A stretch of 64,000 bases of DNA from contig CAZCCZ010000006.1 in NCBI GenBank assembly GCA_964497495.1, positions 48,837 to 112,836 on the forward strand, given 5' to 3'. The position numbers and the translations under genes were made by a program. The notes under the pieces are model-generated. The model had not been told where the DNA came from, ran no database searches, and saw only the letters and a list, made by a program, of their open reading frames with translations. Origin of the DNA: CAXXOK01 sp964497495 (GTDB lineage Bacteria; Bacillota; Clostridia; Christensenellales; Aristaeellaceae). Every line of letters starts with the position of its first letter. Positions within the stretch are counted from its first letter, which is position 1. Positions 32,592 to 42,018 of the stretch are shown here, piece after piece.

Positions 32592-33026
32592 ATGGCTCGA
32601 TCTGTAGCCAGACAGGCTGCGATGCAATTGCTCTACGGGCGGACGACCGGGGGCGAGACCGGCGAGGATACGCTGAAACTGGTTTACGAACAACTGGCCG
32701 CGGACGGCGCCGCGGAAACGGAACCTTCCGCGGACGACCGCGCCTATATCGCGGACGTGCTTGCGGGGGTGGAGGCGCACGTGGAGGAGCTGGACAGGCT
32801 CATTGAGGAGCACAGCAGCGGGGACTGGGCGTTAAGCCGCATTCCGCGCGTGGATTTGAGCATCCTTCGCCTTTCGGCTTACGAGCTTGCGTTCCGCGGC
32901 GACGTGCCGGGCAACGTTTCCGTCAGCGAAGCCATGGAACTGGCGGGCCGCTACAGCGAGCCGAAGAGCGGCCGGTACATCAACGGCGTGCTGGGCGCCA
33001 TTGTGCGCGACAAACGGAAGGAATGA
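32592..33026 (+). CDS. nusB: Transcription antitermination protein NusB
   Basis: 144-residue helical RNA-binding factor that, with S10/NusE, promotes antitermination in rRNA operons. The N-terminal ARSVARQAAMQLLYG and C-terminal VSVSEAMELAGRYSEPKSGRYINGVLGAIVRD are diagnostic. It begins 22 nt after the DUF2273 gene. Standard length and context. Confidence 0.94.
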   Translation: MARSVARQAAMQLLYGRTTGGETGEDTLKLVYEQLAADGAAETEPSADDRAYIADVLAGVEAHVEELDRLIEEHSSGDWALSRIPRVDLSILRLSAYELAFRGDVPGNVSVSEAMELAGRYSEPKSGRYINGVLGAIVRDKRKE

Positions 33027-33031
33027 CCGGG

Positions 33032-33997
33032 ATGGACGTAGCCGTGGGTTTCGACACCAGCTGCTACACCACCAGCGTCGCGGCCGTGGATGCGCGGGGC
33101 CGCGTGGTCGCTTCCGAACGGACGCTTTTACCGGTTGTCAGCGGGCAGCGCGGCCTTCGCCAGAGCGAGGCCGTTTTTGCACATATCCGGCAGGTGCCGG
33201 AAGTGGCCGAGCGGGTGAAAAACAGGCTGGCCGGGGCCGAAATCCGCGTGGTGGTGGCCTCCGTTGCCCCGCGGGACACGGAAGACAGCTATATGCCCGT
33301 GTTCCTGGTGGGCGCGGGTCAAGCGCGGACGCTGGCGGCCCTGCTGGGCGTGCCGTACGTGCCGGTGTCCCATCAGCAGGGGCATATCGCCGCGGGAACG
33401 CTGGACAATCCGCCGATGGCGGAGCGCTTCGTGGCCCTGCACCTGAGCGGCGGTACCACGGAACTGCTGCTGTGGGAACGGGGAACGCTTACCCGGTTGG
33501 GCGGCACGCTGGATTTGAACGCCGGACAGCTGATCGACCGTGCGGGCGTGCGCATGGGCCTGCATTTTCCGGCGGGTTCGGCGTTGGAGAAGCTGGCGGC
33601 GGCCTGGCCGGAACCCGCGGAGGCGCTGCTTCCCGCGAGTCTCGCGAGGGAGGATCTGGACTGCCACCTTTCCGGCGCGGAGACGCGGCTGAAGCAATGG
33701 ACGGAACAGGGCGCGTATCCGCACGGGAAGATCGCGGCGGAAGCGTTCGACCTGCTGGCCCGCACCGTGGCGCGGATGATCGCGGCCGGGTGCGCGCAAA
33801 CCGGCGTCACGCAGGCGCTGGCGGTGGGCGGGGTAGCGTCCTCCGGCCTGCTGAGGGAATGGACGCTCGCGCGGCTTGCACGGCTGAAATGTCCGGCGGA
33901 ACTGCGCTTCGGCAAACCGGAGTACAGCGGGGACAACGCAGCGGGCGTGGCCTGGCTGGGCATGCAGCAGTTTCTTGCGGCAAACGGGCGCCGCTGA
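33032..33997 (+). CDS. TsaD/Kae1-like protein (peptidase M22 family paralogue)
   Basis: 321 residues of the ASKHA fold related to TsaD, the tRNA t6A-synthesis protein. GFDTSCYTTSVAAVD forms the phosphate 1 loop; SHQQGHIAAG corresponds to the HxxGH metal site, HLSGGTTEL to phosphate 2, and SGDNAAG near the C-terminus to the third metal ligand. It is shorter and more divergent than genuine TsaD (about 340 residues), and the nusB-xseA location is typical of a clostridial paralogue of unknown role. True tsaD is expected elsewhere. ATG 33032 is preferred over 33023 because AAGGA then has 9-nt spacing. Confidence 0.8.
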   Translation: MDVAVGFDTSCYTTSVAAVDARGRVVASERTLLPVVSGQRGLRQSEAVFAHIRQVPEVAERVKNRLAGAEIRVVVASVAPRDTEDSYMPVFLVGAGQARTLAALLGVPYVPVSHQQGHIAAGTLDNPPMAERFVALHLSGGTTELLLWERGTLTRLGGTLDLNAGQLIDRAGVRMGLHFPAGSALEKLAAAWPEPAEALLPASLAREDLDCHLSGAETRLKQWTEQGAYPHGKIAAEAFDLLARTVARMIAAGCAQTGVTQALAVGGVASSGLLREWTLARLARLKCPAELRFGKPEYSGDNAAGVAWLGMQQFLAANGRR

Positions 33998-34058
33998 CGG
34001 CGCGGCAGCCGGAAACGATACGGTGGCGGGCGGCGAAAGCCGCCGGGAAGGGGGAGCC

Positions 34059-34913
34059 ATGGCGGCACGAATACTGGACGGCAAGGCGCTGTCCGCGCAG
34101 GTGGAGCAGGAACTGAAAGTACGCGTGGACAGGCTGCTTGCCGAGGGCCGCGTGCCCGGTCTGTGCGTGATTCTGGTAGGGGAAGACCCCGCCAGCCAGT
34201 TGTACGTGGGCAACAAGGAAAAGGCCTGCGGGCGGCTGGGCATCGCCTCCACGACCGTGCGGATGCCCGCGGAAACCACACAGGAGCAGTTGGAAGCCGA
34301 AATCGCCAAAGCCAACGCCGACCCGGCGATCCACGGCCTGCTGGTGCAGTTTCCGCTGCCGAAGCATTTGGACGCCAACCGCGCGCTGTCCCTGATTTTG
34401 CCGGAGAAGGACGCGGACGGTCTGCACGACGTGAACACCGGCCGGATGATGCGCGGCGAGGACGCGCCCGTCGCCTGCACGCCAAAGGGCGCGCTGTATA
34501 TGCTGAAATCCGCGGGCATCCCCATCGAAGGGAAGCACGCGGTGGTCGTGGGCCGCAGCAACATCGTGGGCCGCCCCATGGCGATGCTTCTGCTTCGGGA
34601 AAACGCCACGGTAACCATCTGCCACAGCCGCACGAAGGACCTGGGCTTTTTCACCCGTCAGGCGGACATTCTGGTGGCGGCCATCGGCAAGCCGCGTTTC
34701 ATTACCGCGGACATGGTGAAGGACGGCGCGGCGGTGATCGACGTGGGCATGAACCGCGTGGACGGCAAGTTCGTGGGGGACGTGGACTTCGAGCCCGCGA
34801 GCGAGAAGGCCTCCTACATCACGCCCGTGCCCGGCGGCGTGGGCCGCATGACCGTGGCGATGCTGATGAGCAACACGGTGGAGGCGGCGGAAAGGGCGTT
34901 CGCGAGGGGATGA
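34059..34913 (+). CDS. folD: Methylenetetrahydrofolate dehydrogenase/cyclohydrolase
   Basis: 284-residue bifunctional enzyme interconverting 5,10-methylene-THF and 10-formyl-THF with NADP(H). Substrate motifs LVGEDPASQLYVGNKEKAC (catalytic Lys in the YVxxK pattern) and LVQFPLPKHLD, the nucleotide motif VVGRSNIVGRPMAMLL and the C-terminal TPVPGGVGRMTVAMLMSNT are all present. ATG 34059 follows a purine-rich GGGAAGGGGGAG. It sits upstream of xseA, a very common arrangement in Firmicutes. Confidence 0.96.
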   Translation: MAARILDGKALSAQVEQELKVRVDRLLAEGRVPGLCVILVGEDPASQLYVGNKEKACGRLGIASTTVRMPAETTQEQLEAEIAKANADPAIHGLLVQFPLPKHLDANRALSLILPEKDADGLHDVNTGRMMRGEDAPVACTPKGALYMLKSAGIPIEGKHAVVVGRSNIVGRPMAMLLLRENATVTICHSRTKDLGFFTRQADILVAAIGKPRFITADMVKDGAAVIDVGMNRVDGKFVGDVDFEPASEKASYITPVPGGVGRMTVAMLMSNTVEAAERAFARG

Positions 34914-34915
34914 CG

Positions 34916-36121
34916 ATGCCGACGCTGACCGTGGAGGAGCTTAACGAGTACGTTCGCAAGAGCCTTGCGGGCGACCCGATGCTGCGCGGCATCCGCCTGC
35001 GCGGAGAACTGAGCAATTTCAAGCGCCACGTGTCCGGCCACTGGTATTTCACCCTCAAGGACAGCCAAAGCGCGATCAGCTGCGTCATGTTCCGTTCCGC
35101 CGCGGCGGGCGTGCGCTTCTCCCCGCAGGACGGGCGGCAGGTGGTGCTTTCCGGCAGCGTAGGCCTGTACGCCAAGACCGGTTCCTACCAGTTTTACGCG
35201 GAAGGCATGGAGCCGGACGGCGTGGGGGAACTGTACCTGCGCATGGAGCAGCTGAAAAACCGGCTTGCCAAAGAAGGGCTGTTCGACCCGGCGCTGAAGA
35301 AGCCACTGCCCCTGCTGCCCAAAGGCGTAGGTGTCGTCACCAGCGGCACGGGCGCGGTGATTCACGATATCGCGCGCGTCGCCTGGCGGCGGAACCCCGG
35401 CATGCCGCTGTACCTGTACCCGGTCGCGGTGCAGGGGGAGGGCGCGGCGGAGCAGATCGCCTTCGCGCTTCGCGCGATGGACGGGCTGGACGATGTGGAC
35501 GTGATCATCGTCGGGCGCGGCGGCGGAAGCATGGAAGACCTGTGGCCGTTCAACGAGGAGATCGTCGTGCGGGCGATTTCCGCCTGTGGAAAGCCCGTGG
35601 TCAGCGCCGTGGGCCACGAAACGGACTTCACTATCGCGGATTTCGTGGCGGACGTGCGCGCGCCCACGCCTTCCGCGGCTGCGGAACTGGCGGTTCCGCG
35701 GCGGGACGCGCTGCTTTCCGAGGTCGAAGGGCTTCTGGGGCGGCTTGCCCGCGCGGGCGAGGCCGCCGTGGCCGAAAAGACGGCGCAGCTCTCCGCCCTT
35801 CGGAGCCGGCTGGCCGAGCAGGCCCCCGAAAACCGGCTGCGCGCCGTTTCGCAGCGGGTGGAGGCTCTGGAAACGCGAATCCGGCTGGTGTGCGCGGCGC
35901 AGCTGGCTGCGAAGGCTCACCGGCTGGATGCCGCCTCCGTGAAGCTGAACGCGGCGGGCCCGGCGGCGACGCTGAAACGGGGCTACGCGCTGGTTAAACA
36001 GAACGGGCGCGCCGTACAGGACGTGAACGCGCTAGACGCGGGCCGTCCCTTCACCGTCACGCTGAGGGACGGATGGATCGAGGCAACGGCGACGAGAACC
36101 GGCAGGGAGGAACGGACATGA
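34916..36121 (+). CDS. xseA: Exodeoxyribonuclease VII large subunit
   Basis: 401-residue catalytic subunit of exonuclease VII, which degrades single-stranded DNA. An N-terminal OB-fold (IRLRGELSNFKRHVSGHWYFTLKD) and core motifs GTGAVIHDIARVAWRRNP, IIVGRGGGSMEDLWPFNEE and VSAVGHETDFTIADFVADVRAPTPSAAAE are present, followed by a coiled-coil segment. GAGGGG (34904-34909) lies 6 nt before ATG 34916, 2 nt after the folD stop; an ATG at 34910 overlaps that stop but is too near the ribosome site. It overlaps xseB by 4 nt. Confidence 0.95.
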   Translation: MPTLTVEELNEYVRKSLAGDPMLRGIRLRGELSNFKRHVSGHWYFTLKDSQSAISCVMFRSAAAGVRFSPQDGRQVVLSGSVGLYAKTGSYQFYAEGMEPDGVGELYLRMEQLKNRLAKEGLFDPALKKPLPLLPKGVGVVTSGTGAVIHDIARVAWRRNPGMPLYLYPVAVQGEGAAEQIAFALRAMDGLDDVDVIIVGRGGGSMEDLWPFNEEIVVRAISACGKPVVSAVGHETDFTIADFVADVRAPTPSAAAELAVPRRDALLSEVEGLLGRLARAGEAAVAEKTAQLSALRSRLAEQAPENRLRAVSQRVEALETRIRLVCAAQLAAKAHRLDAASVKLNAAGPAATLKRGYALVKQNGRAVQDVNALDAGRPFTVTLRDGWIEATATRTGREERT

Positions 36122-36387
36122 GCGCGAAGAAGAAGAACGAGGCGCCTTCCTTCGAGGAGGAGCTCGGCAAACTGGAAGCGCTGGCGGACGAGATGGAACA
36201 GGGCGAACTTCCGCTGGACGCGCTGATGGACGCCTACGAGGAGGGCGCGAAGATCGCCAAAACACTGGAAGCGCGTCTGAACGCGGCCAGGGCGCGGCTG
36301 TCCGAAGTGAAGGCGAACAGGGACGGAAGCCTTTCCGTATCGCCCAGCGCCGTCGCCGTGCAGGACGACCCGGCGGACGACGAATAA
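36118..36387 (+). CDS. xseB: Exodeoxyribonuclease VII small subunit
   Basis: 89 residues of helical coiled-coil type, with the family pattern SFEEELGKLEALADEMEQGELPLDALMDAYEEGAKI. It binds in several copies along the XseA coiled coil. ATG 36118 overlaps the xseA stop as ATGA, so translation is coupled. The acidic C-terminal tail (VQDDPADDE) is unremarkable. Confidence 0.94.
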   Translation: MSAKKKNEAPSFEEELGKLEALADEMEQGELPLDALMDAYEEGAKIAKTLEARLNAARARLSEVKANRDGSLSVSPSAVAVQDDPADDE

Positions 36388-36421
36388 TAAAAGGAACGAT
36401 CCCGGGAAAAGGAGGCGGCGC

Positions 36422-37351
36422 ATGGAACCGACGATGGAAACCTACGTACCGGCGGTGGACGCCGCGCTGACGGCAATCCCGCTGCTTCGGGGCGCGCTGG
36501 GCACTGCCGCCGACGCGCCGGACGTTCCCCCGGCGGAAGGCGCGATACCCGAACCGCTGAAAAGCGCGATGCGCTACAGCCTTACTTTGCCCGGTAAACG
36601 GCTGAGGCCGACGCTGCTGCTGGCAAGCTACCATATGCTGGCGGAGGACTGGACAAACGCCATGCCCTTCGCCCTGTCGCTGGAAATGATCCACGCCTAT
36701 TCCCTCGTGCACGACGACCTGCCCGCGCTGGACAACGACGATCTGCGGCGGGGGCAGCCCAGCAACCACAAGGCTTTCGGCGAGAACGTCGCCATTCTGG
36801 CGGGGGACGGCCTTTATTCCCTCGCGTTCGAGACGATGATGGAGGCCGCGCTCGCGTCCGCGCATCCCTCGCGGGCAACGACCGCCGCGGAGGAGATCGC
36901 TCGCCGGGCGGGCGTGCGCGGCATGATCGCCGGACAGACGCTGGACGTGAAACTGGAAGGCCGCTCGCCGGACGCCGCCATGGTGGCCTATGTACACCGC
37001 CACAAAACCGCCGACCTGATTACCGCCGCGGTGGTCGCCGGCCTCACGCTGGCGGGCGCGGACGCGGAACAGCGCGAGGCGGGGGAAGCCTACGGCTTGA
37101 ACCTCGGCATGGCGTTCCAGATCGTGGACGATCTGCTGGACGTGCAGGGGGATGCGGGCGCGATGGGCAAGCGGACCGGCATGGACGCGCAGCGCGGCAA
37201 GACGACCTGGCCCGCCGTATACGGCGTTCCGCGTTCCCGCGAGGCCGCGGGGGAATACGTTCAGAAGGCTTCGGACGCGCTGGCCGTTTTCGGGGAGAAA
37301 GCCTCGTTTTTACGCAAACTCGCGCTGCGCACGCTGACGCGCGTACGCTGA
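36422..37351 (+). CDS. ispA: Polyprenyl (farnesyl/geranyl) diphosphate synthase
   Basis: 309-residue trans-prenyltransferase of the IspA type that condenses IPP with allylic diphosphates. The first Asp-rich motif is DDLPALDNDDLRRGQ, the second is VDDLLD, and GKRLRP carries the substrate-binding Lys/Arg. AAAGGAGG lies upstream of ATG 36422. The xseA-xseB-ispA order is usual in Firmicutes, where dxs often follows; here a PAP2-family gene follows instead. Chain length is not determinable with certainty. Confidence 0.93.
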   Translation: MEPTMETYVPAVDAALTAIPLLRGALGTAADAPDVPPAEGAIPEPLKSAMRYSLTLPGKRLRPTLLLASYHMLAEDWTNAMPFALSLEMIHAYSLVHDDLPALDNDDLRRGQPSNHKAFGENVAILAGDGLYSLAFETMMEAALASAHPSRATTAAEEIARRAGVRGMIAGQTLDVKLEGRSPDAAMVAYVHRHKTADLITAAVVAGLTLAGADAEQREAGEAYGLNLGMAFQIVDDLLDVQGDAGAMGKRTGMDAQRGKTTWPAVYGVPRSREAAGEYVQKASDALAVFGEKASFLRKLALRTLTRVR

Positions 37352-37380
37352 AGGCGGCCCAAAGGCAGGAGGAGAACCGT

Positions 37381-37842
<462 letters not shown>

Positions 37843-37873
37843 GCGGCTCGTAAATAGGAACGGAGGCTGTAAC

Positions 37874-38404
37874 ATGGATCATTTTCTGGAAGAAGTCGTT
37901 ATCCGCCGGAACCGCGCGCTGTCGGAACTGGCGTACTATCTGGGCACCGTCCTGATGGTGCTGTTCGCGCTCATCGGGTTCTGGATGCTTTCCTCTCTAT
38001 TCTCCGGGTTCTCGGTCATCGGGCTGGCGGTTACGGTCGTCTTCTGCGGGCTGGCCGTGCTCCTGTACCTGTATAAAGACCGCATGCGCGCGGAGTACGA
38101 GTACACCTTCACCAACGGCGATCTGGATTTCGCGCAGGTTTTCAACAACCAGAAGCGCAAGAATCTGGGCACCATGCGGGTGAAAAACGTGGAAGCATTC
38201 GGCCCGGTGAACAGCGAACACTTCCGTAAGCTCATCAACATGCCCGGCATAAAGCGGCGCAACTGGTTCCTGAACCGGGGCGCGGAGCTGTATTACTTCT
38301 ATTACCAGAAGGATGCCGCGCGCACGATGATTATTATGGAACCCTCGCGGGCTATGGTGGAAACGATCCAGAAATACCTGCCGCACGGCGTGTTCTATGC
38401 CTGA
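37874..38404 (+). CDS. DUF6106-like membrane protein
   Basis: 176 residues. Two transmembrane helices (about 21-60) are followed by a soluble domain of about 110 residues (EYEYTFTNGDLDFAQVFNNQKRK...). I recognise it as similar to clostridial DUF6106 proteins, with no known function. The domain after the membrane segments resembles small pleckstrin-like membrane-associated folds only in general character. AACGGAGG precedes ATG 37874. It overlaps the cysteine desulfurase gene by 8 nt. Confidence 0.75.
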   Translation: MDHFLEEVVIRRNRALSELAYYLGTVLMVLFALIGFWMLSSLFSGFSVIGLAVTVVFCGLAVLLYLYKDRMRAEYEYTFTNGDLDFAQVFNNQKRKNLGTMRVKNVEAFGPVNSEHFRKLINMPGIKRRNWFLNRGAELYYFYYQKDAARTMIIMEPSRAMVETIQKYLPHGVFYA

Positions 38405-39572
38405 AAAAACCATGGAAGTCTATCTGGACAACAGCGCCACCACACGGCCGTGCGCGCGCGCGGTGGAAGCCGTGGCCGAAGCCATGCGGGAGGGTTATTA
38501 TAACCCTTCCGCGCTCTACGCGCGGGCGGCGGCGGCAGAACGCGCGCTGGACCGGGCGAAGGCGACCGTCGCAAAGCCCGTGCAGGCGGAGGGGAAGAAC
38601 GTGGTCTTCACCTCCGGCGGCACGGAGAGCGACAACCTCGCTATCGCCGGGTATCTGTGCGGCGTGCATGAAAAAGGCGACGTACTCTATTCCGCCGCGG
38701 AGCACCCGGCGGTGAAGAACGCCTGCGTAGAGGCGGCTGCGCGGTACGGGCACACGGCGCGTGAAATCCCCTTGGACGGGCGCGGGCTGCTGAACCTGCA
38801 GGCGCTGGAAGCAATGCTTTCCCCGGCGGTCAGGCTGATCTGCGTGATGCAGGTGTGCAACGAGACCGGCGCGATCATGCCGCTTCGGGAGGTCGCCGAA
38901 CTCCGGGACCGGTTCGCCCCGCAGGCGGCCCTCCACGTGGACGGCGTGCAGGGATATCTGCGCGTGCCGTTCTCCATGAAGGCGCTTCGCGTGCAGAGCT
39001 ACGCCGTCAGCGCCCACAAGGTGCACGGGCCCAAGGGCGTGGGTGCGCTGATCATCGCGCCCGGGCACCGCGTCCGCCCGATTCTGTTCGGCGGCGGCCA
39101 GCAGGACGGCTTGCGCTCCGGCACCGAAAACACGGCGGGTGCGGCGGGTTTCGCGGCGGCGGTGGAGGATTACCCGCCCGCCGAGGCTGCGCGGGAAACG
39201 CTTTTTCAGCTGAAAAGGCTCGCCGTGGAGCGCCTGCGTGCGTCGCTGCCCGCTTTCGAGGTGCTGGGCCCGGAAGCGGATTCGGCGGACGCCGCGCCGC
39301 ACATCCTGTACGCGGCTTTCCCGCCCGTGCGCGCCGAAACGATGGTGCACGCGCTGGAGGCCGAAGGCGTGTTGGCGGGCACCGGCTCCGCCTGCTCCAG
39401 CCGCAAACGCAAACGTTCCGAAGTGCTCGCCGCCATGGGCACGCCGCCTGCGCTGGCGGACAGCGCCGTGCGCCTTAGCTTTGCGGTGACCAACACCCCG
39501 GAAGAAATCGAATACACGGCGGAAAAGATCGCCGAACAATACAGCATTCTGGCGCGGTTCACGCGCCGGTAA
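38397..39572 (+). CDS. Cysteine desulfurase (NifS/IscS family)
   Basis: 391-residue PLP enzyme releasing sulfur from cysteine as a protein persulfide. VYLDNSATTRP is at the N-terminus, the PLP Lys is in SAHKVHGPKGVG and the catalytic Cys loop is GTGSACSSRKRKRSEV. Immediately followed by thiI, so it most likely supplies sulfur for ThiI-dependent 4-thiouridine in tRNA (and possibly thiazole), as in the Bacillus NifZ-ThiI pair. ATG 38397 overlaps the upstream gene by 8 nt; ATG 38412 is an alternative, and neither has a clear ribosome site. Confidence 0.93.
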   Translation: MPEKTMEVYLDNSATTRPCARAVEAVAEAMREGYYNPSALYARAAAAERALDRAKATVAKPVQAEGKNVVFTSGGTESDNLAIAGYLCGVHEKGDVLYSAAEHPAVKNACVEAAARYGHTAREIPLDGRGLLNLQALEAMLSPAVRLICVMQVCNETGAIMPLREVAELRDRFAPQAALHVDGVQGYLRVPFSMKALRVQSYAVSAHKVHGPKGVGALIIAPGHRVRPILFGGGQQDGLRSGTENTAGAAGFAAAVEDYPPAEAARETLFQLKRLAVERLRASLPAFEVLGPEADSADAAPHILYAAFPPVRAETMVHALEAEGVLAGTGSACSSRKRKRSEVLAAMGTPPALADSAVRLSFAVTNTPEEIEYTAEKIAEQYSILARFTRR

Positions 39573-39593
39573 AACCGAAGGAGAACGATCGTC

Positions 39594-40739
39594 TTGCGTG
39601 AAGTGCTTCAGGTGCGCTTTTCCGAAATCTATTTGAAGGGTCTCAACCGACCGTATTTTCTGCGCATGCTCGTGGAACGGGTGAAGGAAGCCGTAAAAGG
39701 CGTGAACGGCCGCGTGTGGCTGAGCGACAGCCGTATTTACGTGAGCGACGCGACCGATACGGAGGAAGCCCTGCGCAGGCTTACGAAGGTGTTCGGCGTG
39801 CACAGCGTGTGCCGCGCCGTGGAACTGCCCAAGGTCGACTTTCCCGCGGTCATGGACGCCGCCGTGGAGCTGATGCGCGGCGTAACCGGCACCTTCAAGG
39901 TGGAAGCCCGCCGCAGCGACAAGCGGTACCCCATGGATTCGCCCATGATCAACGCGGAGATCGGGCATTATCTGCTGGAAAAGCTGCCCGCCCTGCGGGT
40001 GGACGTGCACAACCCGGAAACGGTCTTAAGCGTGGAGATACGGGATCAGGCGTACTTGTATACGCAGCCGATACCCGCGGTGGGCGGCATGCCGGTGGGC
40101 ACCAACGGCCGCGCGACCTTCCTGCTTTCCGGCGGTATCGACAGCCCCGTGGCTGGATGGATGGTGGCCAAACGCGGGGTCTGCATGAGCGCGGTGCACT
40201 TCATGTCCCCGCCGTATACCAGCGAACGTGCGCGGGAAAAGGTGCTGACGCTGGGCAGCCTCCTGTCCGAGAGCATGTGCGGGCTGACCGTCCACCTGGT
40301 GCCGTTTACGGAGATCCAGATGAAGATCCACGAGCTGTGCCACCCGGATTACACCACCGTGATTATGCGACGTTACATGATGCGGCTGGCTAATAAGGTC
40401 GCCTACGCGGAGCGCGCGCAGGCGCTGGTGACGGGGGAAAGCATCGGCCAGGTGGCCAGCCAGACTATGCAGGCCCTGCAATGCACGGACGCCGTGGCGG
40501 ACCTGCCCGTGTTCCGGCCGCTGATCGGGTTTGACAAACAGGAGATTATCGACCTGGCGCAGAAGATCGGCACCTACGAAACCTCCGCGTTGCCTTTCGA
40601 GGATTGCTGCACCGTGTTCACGCCCCGTCACCCGGCCACCAAGCCCAAGATGGAGATCATTTTGGAAGGCGAAAGCAAGCTGGAAACCGACGCGCTGATC
40701 GAACGTGCGATGGCCGGGGAAGAGATCGTGAAACTGTAA
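39594..40739 (+). CDS. thiI: tRNA 4-thiouridine synthase ThiI
   Basis: 381-residue tRNA sulfurtransferase making s4U8. An N-terminal ferredoxin-like plus THUMP region (about 1-165) is followed by an adenylating PP-loop domain with FLLSGGIDSPVAGW at about 177-190 and GESIGQVASQTMQAL. FEDCCTVFTPRHP follows. No C-terminal rhodanese domain, as in most Firmicutes, so persulfide transfer relies on the adjacent desulfurase. TTG 39594 is preceded by AAGGAGAACG. Terminator at 40757-40790. Confidence 0.94.
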   Translation: MREVLQVRFSEIYLKGLNRPYFLRMLVERVKEAVKGVNGRVWLSDSRIYVSDATDTEEALRRLTKVFGVHSVCRAVELPKVDFPAVMDAAVELMRGVTGTFKVEARRSDKRYPMDSPMINAEIGHYLLEKLPALRVDVHNPETVLSVEIRDQAYLYTQPIPAVGGMPVGTNGRATFLLSGGIDSPVAGWMVAKRGVCMSAVHFMSPPYTSERAREKVLTLGSLLSESMCGLTVHLVPFTEIQMKIHELCHPDYTTVIMRRYMMRLANKVAYAERAQALVTGESIGQVASQTMQALQCTDAVADLPVFRPLIGFDKQEIIDLAQKIGTYETSALPFEDCCTVFTPRHPATKPKMEIILEGESKLETDALIERAMAGEEIVKL

Positions 40740-40756
40740 ATCGCCGGGATATTCGC

Positions 40757-40790
40757 AGGCCCGCCGCCCGATAGGCACGGCGGGCCTTTC
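40757..40790 (+). terminator. Rho-independent terminator after thiI
   Basis: AGGCCCGCCG (40757-40766) pairs perfectly with CGGCGGGCCT (40778-40787), followed by TTTCGTT. Confidence 0.8.
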
Positions 40791-40845
40791 GTTATGGTTC
40801 GTCCGTATGTGCGGCGGTATTGTGAATTATTTATCATAAAGGGGA

Positions 40846-40874
40846 TTGCGGGAAAATCGCGAATGTTGTATAAT
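40846..40874 (+). promoter_or_regulatory. Promoter of the cggR glycolytic operon
   Basis: TTGCGG (40846-40851), a 17-bp spacer and a perfect TATAAT (40869-40874), 60 nt before the cggR start. Confidence 0.7.
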
Positions 40875-40934
40875 CCTCCGTGGGATGAATTATGTCCATG
40901 CGGGCCGGATTACGTCCCGACCGAGGGGGAAACG

Positions 40935-41957
40935 ATGCAGGACGATTATTTTACGCTGATGCAGAAGATCGCGCCGGATCTGGCCCAGGAGATCGAACGC
41001 CGCGCGCTTGTGCTGGAACGGATCGACGCCCTGCAACCGGTTGGGCGGCGGCTGCTGGCCGCGCGCCTGAACCTGCCGGAACGCGAAGTGCGCACCGTGG
41101 CCGCGCTGCTTAAGGAACGCGGGCTGGTGGAACTGGACGCCGCGGGCATGAGCCTTACCCCCGAAGCGGCGGAGATACTGCCTTCCGCGCGGCGCTTCAG
41201 CCGCGACCTGCGCGGACTTACGAAGCTGGAAACGGCGCTTTGCAAGCTGTTGGACGTGCCTAAGGTGTACGTGACGGCGGGGGACTGCGATACCGACCCG
41301 CACGTGCTTAAAGAGGTCGGGCGCATCGCGGCGGGCCGCCTGCGCTCCTTCCTGCAAAGCGGGGCCACGCTCGCCGTAACCGGCGGGCAGACCATCCACG
41401 AGGTGGCGCTGGCCATTTCGCCGGGCGCGCCCATGAACGTGATGGTGGTGCCCGCCCGCGGCGGCATCGGGCGCGCGCTGGAAACGCAGGCCAACACCAT
41501 CGCGGCGGAAATCGCCGCCCGGTTGGGCGGCCACCACCGGATGATGCACCTGCCGGATCAGCTGGACGAACAGGCCATGGCGGAAATGCGCAAGCTTGCC
41601 GAGATTACGGAAACGCTGGAACTGCTGCAGCGCGCGGACGTGGTGCTGTACGGCATAGGGCGCGCGGACGACATGGGCCGCAAGCGCCAGCTTCCGCAGG
41701 ACGTGCTGGCGGACGTGCTGCGGCGCGGCGCGGTGGCCGAAGCGTATGGATGCTATTTCGACCGGGAGGGCGGCGTAGTCTTCTCCGCCTCCACCGTGGC
41801 GCACGATCTGGGCAAGCTTAAACCCAGCTGCGCGATGCTGGCGGTTGCGGCGGGCGCGCGCAAGGCGGAAGCCATCCGCGCGGTGATGAAGAGCCGGCCG
41901 CAGGCGATGCTGGTGACGGACGAGGGCGCGGCGCGCGCGATGCTGGCCGGAAAGTGA
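40935..41957 (+). CDS. cggR: Central glycolytic genes regulator (SorC/CggR family)
   Basis: 340-residue transcription regulator. An N-terminal winged-helix domain of about 80 residues (VLERIDALQPVGRRLLAARLNLPEREVRTVAALLKERGLVEL) is followed by a SorC-type sugar-phosphate-binding domain with VAVTGGQTIHEVA-like and VVPARGGIG segments. In Bacillus, CggR represses the gapA operon and is relieved by fructose-1,6-bisphosphate. It heads pgk-tpiA-gpmI here. GAGGGGGAAACG precedes ATG 40935. The gap gene that normally follows cggR is absent from this locus. Confidence 0.9.
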   Translation: MQDDYFTLMQKIAPDLAQEIERRALVLERIDALQPVGRRLLAARLNLPEREVRTVAALLKERGLVELDAAGMSLTPEAAEILPSARRFSRDLRGLTKLETALCKLLDVPKVYVTAGDCDTDPHVLKEVGRIAAGRLRSFLQSGATLAVTGGQTIHEVALAISPGAPMNVMVVPARGGIGRALETQANTIAAEIAARLGGHHRMMHLPDQLDEQAMAEMRKLAEITETLELLQRADVVLYGIGRADDMGRKRQLPQDVLADVLRRGAVAEAYGCYFDREGGVVFSASTVAHDLGKLKPSCAMLAVAAGARKAEAIRAVMKSRPQAMLVTDEGAARAMLAGK

Positions 41958-41968
41958 TTGCTCGCCTC

Positions 41969-41992
41969 TTGACAGGCTTGGCAATAGAGAAA
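41969..41992 (+). promoter_or_regulatory. Candidate operator/promoter element before pgk
   Basis: TTGACAGGCTTGGCAA is an imperfect palindrome (TTGaCAgG against TTGcCAaG) in the 61-bp gap between cggR and pgk, and it includes a consensus -35-like TTGACA. No convincing -10 box follows. It could be a regulator site or part of an internal promoter. Confidence 0.35.
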
Positions 41993-42018
41993 GCGAACAA
42001 AGGTAAGGAGTGTGCGGT

